Assembly (NCBI RefSeq): GCF_041381155.1
Contig: NC_091142.1
Span: 22,158,362 to 22,222,361 of the forward strand
Source: Argopecten irradians
Lineage: Eukaryota; Mollusca; Bivalvia; Pectinida; Pectinidae
Direction of reading: 5' to 3'
DNA: 64,000 nt
Each line of letters starts with the position of its first letter. Position 1 is the first letter of the stretch. Positions 58,786-64,000 of the stretch are shown here, piece after piece. The notes under the pieces were generated by a model. The model saw only the letters and a program-made list of their open reading frames with translations, was not told the origin of the DNA and searched no databases. A program made the position numbers and the translations under genes.

Positions 58786-59110
58786 TCACTTGATTAATTA
58801 ACGTCCCATCCACAGAAACGGTCATGTAAGGACGGCCTCCCATGTATGCGGGGTGTTGCGTGTACGTATTGCGAGTTCCGTGTTTTGGGAGACTGCGGTA
58901 TATTCATGTTGTGTCTTCTTGTAAAGTGGAACTGTTGCCCATTTAACAGTGCTATATCACTGAAGCATGCCGCTGAGGACACCAAGCAACACGTCCCACC
59001 CGGTCACATTATACCGACAACGGGCGAACCAGTTGTCCCACTCCCTCTATGCTGAGCGCCAAGCAGGAGCGGAAACTACACTTTGGTTTGTCTCGGCTAG
59101 GGACAAAACG
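58786..59110 (-). mobile_element. R1, 5'-truncated
   Basis: From 'cttgattaattaacgtcccat' to 'tttgtctcggctagggaca'. Confidence 0.8.
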
Positions 59111-59654
59111 CACAGCCTACAGACCACAGGGACTTGTAACGTAGGTTGTGAGAAAGTCTGTTGTGTATACATGTGTACTAGGCCTATATACTATATAAAA
59201 GGACAAGGGAACCAACGGCTCGCTTGGAAGAGGTACTCCTGCCTCTACAAAAGTCGCCAGTATTCCGTCAAACATGGATGGATATGTATATAAATTTTCG
59301 ATACGGAAAACACAACTTCAGACACGAAATAATATATTAACATACCTTTATTTCATTATGAACGTGGAAAATGCAGTCGGATATCCTTACTGTCGTTATG
59401 CCTGTCCAGTGAAATCTAGGTCAAAGGCACTCCTATTCCCTTGTAACAAATTTCGTATGCATTCATTTCACTTTCTGGTGATATTTTCCCATTGCAAATA
59501 CAAATAGGCTATCTCCTATAACGCTTTCATTGATCGAATCCAACAACTAAGCGAGGAATCACACTTTTTTTTTATCCAGCACTCGACTCTTGTTCGTATG
59601 ATCCGCCATATTGTAATTGATGATGGGTACCTTTTTAGTGTACTGTTTAGGGGT
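59111..59654. other. intergenic, no gene supported
   Basis: A 77-codon frame (59274-59507) opening MDGYVYKFSIRKTQLQTRNN has no recognised domain. Confidence 0.4.
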
Positions 59655-60098
59655 ACAGTTCCACTATACAAGAAGACACAACACAAATATACCGCAGTCT
59701 CCCAAAACACGCACCTCGCACAACATACACGCAACAGACCGCATACATTGGAGGCCGTACTTACATGACCATAGCTGTTAATACGACGTTAATCTTTTTT
59801 GTTTGTTTGTTTGTTTGTTTGATTAATTTACGTCCTTTTAACAGCTATGGTCATGTAAGGACGGCCTCCCATGTATGCGGTGTGTTGCATGTATGTTGTG
59901 CGAGGTGTGTGTTTTGGGAGACTGCAGTATATTCATGTTGTGTCTTCTTGTATAGTGGAACTGTTGCCCTTTTTATAGTGCTATATCACTGAAGCATGCC
60001 GCCGAAGACACCAAGCAACACACCCCACCCGTCGTCACATTATACTGACAACGGGCGAACCAGTCGTCCCACTCCCTGTATGCTAAGCGCCAAGCATG
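59655..60098. mobile_element. two R1 fragments tail to tail
   Basis: A plus-sense copy (59655-59795) and a minus-sense copy (59797-60098) meet at their tails around a (tttg)n run. The arms form an inverted repeat of about 130 bp. Confidence 0.85.
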
Positions 60099-60390
60099 CA
60101 AACAAACTAACTATAGTGACCGACCGAAGGGGTCATACGTCCGTGACCGTCCTGAACATGTAATTTTATTTGTTCTTCTTGTGTCTTGACAAAGGGACAT
60201 ATAGCTTCGAAAATTCGACAATGTTTTTGTCCACACTGTTAGAATTACCTCTTTGTCTATTTACTACTTTAAGTAATTCGTATCAAGCAGACATATGTCT
60301 AAGGACCTAGTGTTATATGGAAAATAACTATTGATATTACTTCCTTGACCAACATTAGTATATATATACACACTTATATTCAGGATTGGC
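60099..60390. other. intergenic, no gene seen
   Basis: Nothing recognised except 'gtgaccgaccgaaggggtca' at 60117, an imperfect palindrome. Confidence 0.4.
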
Positions 60391-60912
60391 CCTGCATGTA
60401 GGGCGTTAGAATTGTACCTGCTGCCCCTATTGCATGATCGTAAAAGGCGACTAAATTTAGGATCTTATCTTTTCTCTTCTTCATAACTGACTTTATCTTT
60501 CCTAATGCCTCCCTTGGCACCGCCTCACTTTTGGCCTTTAGTTGAGCGTTCGCCCCTGTAAAGAAGGCTCTGGCTTCTGTCCCCTGGCCGAGACACACCA
60601 AAGTCTATAAAAGTGGTAGTGTCTGCTCCTGCTTAGCGCTCAGCATACAGGGAGTGGGACGACTGGTTCGCCCGTTGTCAGTATAATGTGACCGGGTGGA
60701 GTGTGTTGCTTGGTGTTTTCGGCAGCATGCATCAGTGATATAGCACTATAAAAAGGGCAACAGTTCCACTATACAAGAAGACACAACACAAATATACCGC
60801 AGTCTCCCAAAACACGCACCTCGCACAACATACACGCAACAGACCGCATACATGGGAGGCCGTACTTACATGACCATAGCTGTTAATAGGACGTTAATTA
60901 ATCAAACAAACA
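60391..60912 (+). mobile_element. R1 retroposon, full length
   Basis: Complete from ggccctgcatgtagggcg to the AAAC tail. Two tRNA-like promoter candidates can be read within R1: a box-B-like 'ggcttctgtcccctgg', and 'ttagcgctcagc...tggttcgcccg'. Confidence 0.9.
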
Positions 60913-61304
60913 AAACGAAAAAAATCCCTAAGCTGTCCAGACTTGGTAGTGTCTCCACAAGGATCCTTGTAAATCCTTATACGATTCCTGTAGTAATTCA
61001 ATATAGTCCTAAAATGTGTGCTGTCTCTGTCAATGAAATAGGTATACCCTCTTTCGACGCAGTAAGGATTAATTCCAATGTTCTTTTGTACCATCCGGTG
61101 TAGCAAACTATTCGGCACCTCAGCAAGGGTTGAAGCTGACGTCTCGTATTCCCCAACATTGATAATAATTCTCTTACTTTGCCCCTTCTCGACCTATCCA
61201 TCTTGCGGTCTTTATTTTCGTTTCTTATCTGTCCTTCTGCTCCTCCTGGTGCCATCACTTCCATTACTACTGCCACTACTACTTCTACTCCTACTACTAC
61301 TCCT

Positions 61305-61560
61305 GGTTCGCCCGTTGTCAGTATAATGTGACCGGGTGGGGTGTGTTGCTTGGTGTCTTCGGCGGCATGCTTCAGTGATATAGCACTATAAAAAGGGCAA
61401 CAGTTCCACTATACAAGAAGACACAACACGAACATACCGCAGTCTCCCAGTCCACTCACTTCGCACAACATACACGCAACACACCGCATACATGGGAGGC
61501 CGTCCTTACATGACCATAGCTGTTAATAGGACGTTAATAAATCAAACAAACAAACAAACC
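61305..61560 (+). mobile_element. R1, 5'-truncated, in Ser-coding repeat
   Basis: Begins at 'tggttcgcccgttgtcag' right after 'ctactactactcc' and runs to the AAAC tail. The right side of the next R1 is followed by 'tactactactaatgc', so the two copies interrupt one (ACT)n Ser tract. Confidence 0.85.
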
Positions 61561-61593
61561 CAGTCCACTCACCTCGCACAACATACACGCAAC

Positions 61594-62130
61594 ACCGGCC
61601 CTGCAGGTAGGGCGTTAGAATTGTACCTGCTGCCCCTTTTGCATGATCGTAAAAGGCGACTAAATTTAGGATCTTATCTTTTCTCTTCTTCCTAACTGAC
61701 TTTATCTTTCCTAATGCCTCCCTTGGCACCGCCTCACTTTTGGCCTTGAGTTGAGCGTTCGCCCCTGTGAGGAAGGCTCTGGGTTCTGTCCCATGGCCGG
61801 GACACACCAAAGTCTATAAAAGTGGTAGTTTCTGCTCCTGCTTAGCGTTCAGCATACAGGTAGTGGGACGACTGGTTCGCCCGTTGTCAGTATAATGTGA
61901 CCGGGTGGAGTGTGTTGCTTGGTGTCTTTGGCGGCATGCTTCAGTGATATAGCACTATAAAAAGGGCAACAGTTCCACTATACAAGAAGACACAACACGA
62001 ACATACCGCAGTCTCCCAGTACACTCACCTCGCACAACATACACGCAGCACACCGCATACATGGGAGGCCGTCCTTACATGACCATAGCTGTTAATAGGA
62101 CGTTAATAAATCAAACAAACAAACAAACTA
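61594..62130 (+). mobile_element. R1 retroposon, full length
   Basis: Complete from ggccctgcaggtagggcg to aaacaaacaaac. Between it and the preceding copy lies a 35-bp R1-derived stretch ('cccagtccactcacctcgc...'), the trace of insertion into or recombination with another R1. Confidence 0.9.
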
Positions 62131-62211
62131 CTACTACTAATGCTACTTAGGCTTCTGTCTCTTCTGGTCTCCTCTGTAACAAACTGTAATTTCCACAATT
62201 TCCTCTTATTC

Positions 62212-62382
62212 CCTATAAAAAGGGCAACAGTTCGACTATACAAGAAGACACAACACGAACATACCGCAGTTTCCCAAAACACGCTCCTTGCACTTAACAC
62301 ACGATGCACACCGAATACATGGGAGGCCGTCCTTACATGATCCTGGCTGTTATTAGGACGTTACAATAGTCAAACAAACAAA
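62212..62382 (+). mobile_element. R1, 5'-truncated
   Basis: From 'ccctataaaaagggcaac' to 'aatagtcaaacaaacaaat'. Interrupts the Lys/Glu-rich frame of the BTB gene remnant. Confidence 0.85.
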
Positions 62383-63002
62383 TCTTATTCCCATGGTTTC
62401 TCCACTTTCTCAATCTCCTTCTCTTCCGTTTCTTTTCCTTCCCCTGTCTCTTCTTCATTCTCTTCTTCATTCTCTCGCTTTTCCTTTTCTTATCAGCTTT
62501 CTCCTGTTCCTCACTTTCAAATATCTCTACTTCCTGTCTCTCTTTCTCTTGTCTTTTCTTCTCCAGCTTCTCTTTCCCTTGCATCCCCTAGGTAATCTTT
62601 TGGATCTTGAAACCTTTTAGTGTTGAATCGATCTCTGCCTTCCGGCTATCTTCCATCCTTCTTTCCATTGATTTCTGATGAGAAATATTTCGGGTTTCCT
62701 TGCTTTTATCTTTTTGCCCGGAGACTGTTGTTATGAGAGTTGATGTTGACCTTAAAAATGGAGAAAAAAAATCTTTTTTCCACTTTCTGGCCACTCTCCA
62801 TATAACTTCTTCGTACCAGAACCATTGGAGGGAGCCTCCAATCCTTTGAACAGGTATGCTTACATTTTGAACGGTTAAACAACCCCTTGCATTCTTGACA
62901 CTGCCAAACAGAGTTCTACTCCAGCATGTACCTCTTGGCCAAATGTCTCGCCCTAAAGCGGTAAGTGTTGCCGCATAGGCCACAGAAAAGCATGCACTCC
63001 TG

Positions 63003-63524
63003 CAAATAGGGCGTTAGAATTGTACCTGCTGCCCCTATTGCATGATCGTAAGAGGCGACTAAATTTAGGATCTTATCTTTTCTTTCTTCCTAAATTACTT
63101 TATTATCCTAACGTCTTCCTTGACACCACTTCACTTTAGGCCTTTAGTTGAGCGCTCGCCCCTGTGAGGAAGATTATGGGTTCTGTCCCCTGGCCGAGAC
63201 ACACCAAAGTCTATAAAACTGAAAGTTTCTGCTCCTGCTTAGCGCTCAGTATAACGGGAGTAGGACGACTGGTTCGCCTGTTGTCAGTATAATGTTACTG
63301 GGTGGGGTGTGTTGCTTGGTGTCTTCGGCGGCATGCTTCAGTGATATAGCACTATAAAAAGGGCAACAGTTCCACTATACAAGAAGACACAAAATTAATA
63401 TACCGCAGTCTCCCAAAACACGCACCTCGCACAACATAACACAAAACACTGCATACATGGGAGGCAGTCCTTCCATGACCATAGCTGTTAATAGGACGTT
63501 AATTAATCAAACAAACTAACTAAC
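63003..63524 (+). mobile_element. R1 retroposon, nearly full length
   Basis: From 'tgcaaatagggcgttag' to 'aatcaaacaaactaactaac'. Separates the possible first exon (63528-63630) from the Cys-rich part of the BTB gene remnant. Confidence 0.88.
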
Positions 63525-63630
63525 CTACTCTGCTGACGTTGTCGCAAATGTGATCGGCTTCTTTGTACTCTTTGTACAGAGCTTCTATCTGCAGAGGATC
63601 AGGAAAATCCAGCGATGGTCCATCACCACC

Positions 63631-64000
63631 TACAAAATGCTATAATAAAAAAGACAGATTAATATTAGAGTGAAAATGGAAAATAGGTTTACATTACAGA
63701 ACTATATCTACTGGGAAGTAGTTATTTGAGTATTAAAATGGAAGCAAAATCTAGATATACTTTCTATAATGTACCCGTATCACTGTGATTCATGCAATTA
63801 ACAAATTACTGTTGATGTAATTATGATATGGATAAGAATTGTTTTTGTTTACTTATAATTGAAATTACTCAATTAATTTTGATTACTTTAGTAATGTCAT
63901 GCTTGATCAATATCTAAGTGTCTTGAATTGACAGTGACTCAACTGTTATTTTGCTGAACCTAAGAGAATAAAACTGTTGCTCAAAAGCATGATTCTGTTT
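63631..64000. other. right edge, no gene seen
   Basis: AT-rich. If the minus-strand BTB gene is real, this is part of an upstream intron; its 5' exons would be outside the window. Confidence 0.4.

Larger units (their letters stand above)
60925..63630 (-). pseudogene. BTB (T1/KCTD-like) gene remnant, riddled with R1 insertions
   Basis: Read on the minus strand from the right. A possible exon at 63630-63528 follows a 'cattttgtag' acceptor and reads GDGPSLDFPDPLQIEALYKE, YKEADHICDNVSR. After an R1 comes a Cys-rich part (CMLFCGLCGNTYRFRARHLA, WQCQECKGLF, KCKHTC), then a Lys/Glu-rich helix (62584-62383). After another R1 comes NKRKLWKLQFVTEETRRDRS with a Ser run, two further R1 copies, and a Ser-rich stretch. 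A clean BTB domain ends it at 61174-60925: RIIINVGEYETSASTLAEVP, HRMVQKNIGINPY, YTYFIDRDSTHFRTILNYYR. Stops lie in the Cys-rich part and just before the BTB. It is probably the end of a host gene entering from beyond 64 kb and now dead; related to the remnants at 29500 and 56434. Confidence 0.55.

Overview
The window looks like invertebrate DNA, most likely from a bivalve mollusc. The reasons are spliced genes, AT-rich intergenic DNA, a Shaw-type potassium-channel gene, THAP and YqaJ transposon genes, and several short repeat families that I remember as common in bivalves. No search could be run, so the species is not assigned. Most of the 64 kb is mobile DNA in nested layers.

Layout. 1-7 kb: a Tc1-like transposon whose transposase frame is split by a 1,012-bp element flanked by 9-bp target duplications, then a (CATA)n microsatellite, the 3' part of an L1/Tx1-type LINE, and a ~150-bp tandem array. 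7-15 kb: copies of a (AAAC)n-tailed retroposon called R1 here, a 449-bp miniature LTR element with a tRNA-like Pol III promoter in each LTR, and small TTAA-flanked elements.

15.10-57.85 kb: a tandem duplication of a ~15.4-kb unit (unit 1, 15102-30488; unit 2, 30489-57848). Each unit holds a two-exon Shaw-like Kv channel gene, a decayed PIF1/Helitron-type helicase, a broken Ty3/Gypsy-like fossil and a decayed BTB (T1/KCTD-like) gene. Unit 2 is longer because it gained a compound ~9.5-kb insertion, a 784-bp element, R1 copies and a 388-bp element. Unit 1 supplies the empty sites. Channel copy 1 is open throughout but reads GCG where the pore filter should be GYG. Copy 2 has GYG but carries a one-base frameshift near the start of exon 2.

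44.36-51.90 kb, inside unit 2: a 7,545-bp DNA transposon of ISL2EU type, with matching inverted ends and an AT target duplication inside an R1 copy. It carries two convergent genes. One is an intact seven-exon nuclease gene (SAP, SWIM zinc finger, YqaJ exonuclease). The other is a THAP-DDE transposase gene whose frame changes fall at homopolymer runs. This is the most notable system in the window.

57.85-64 kb: R1 copies, several of them inserted in a minus-strand gene remnant (Cys-rich, Lys/Glu-rich, Ser-rich, BTB) that seems to enter from the right edge. Homopolymer indels recur in otherwise sound frames, so some breaks may be assembly errors.
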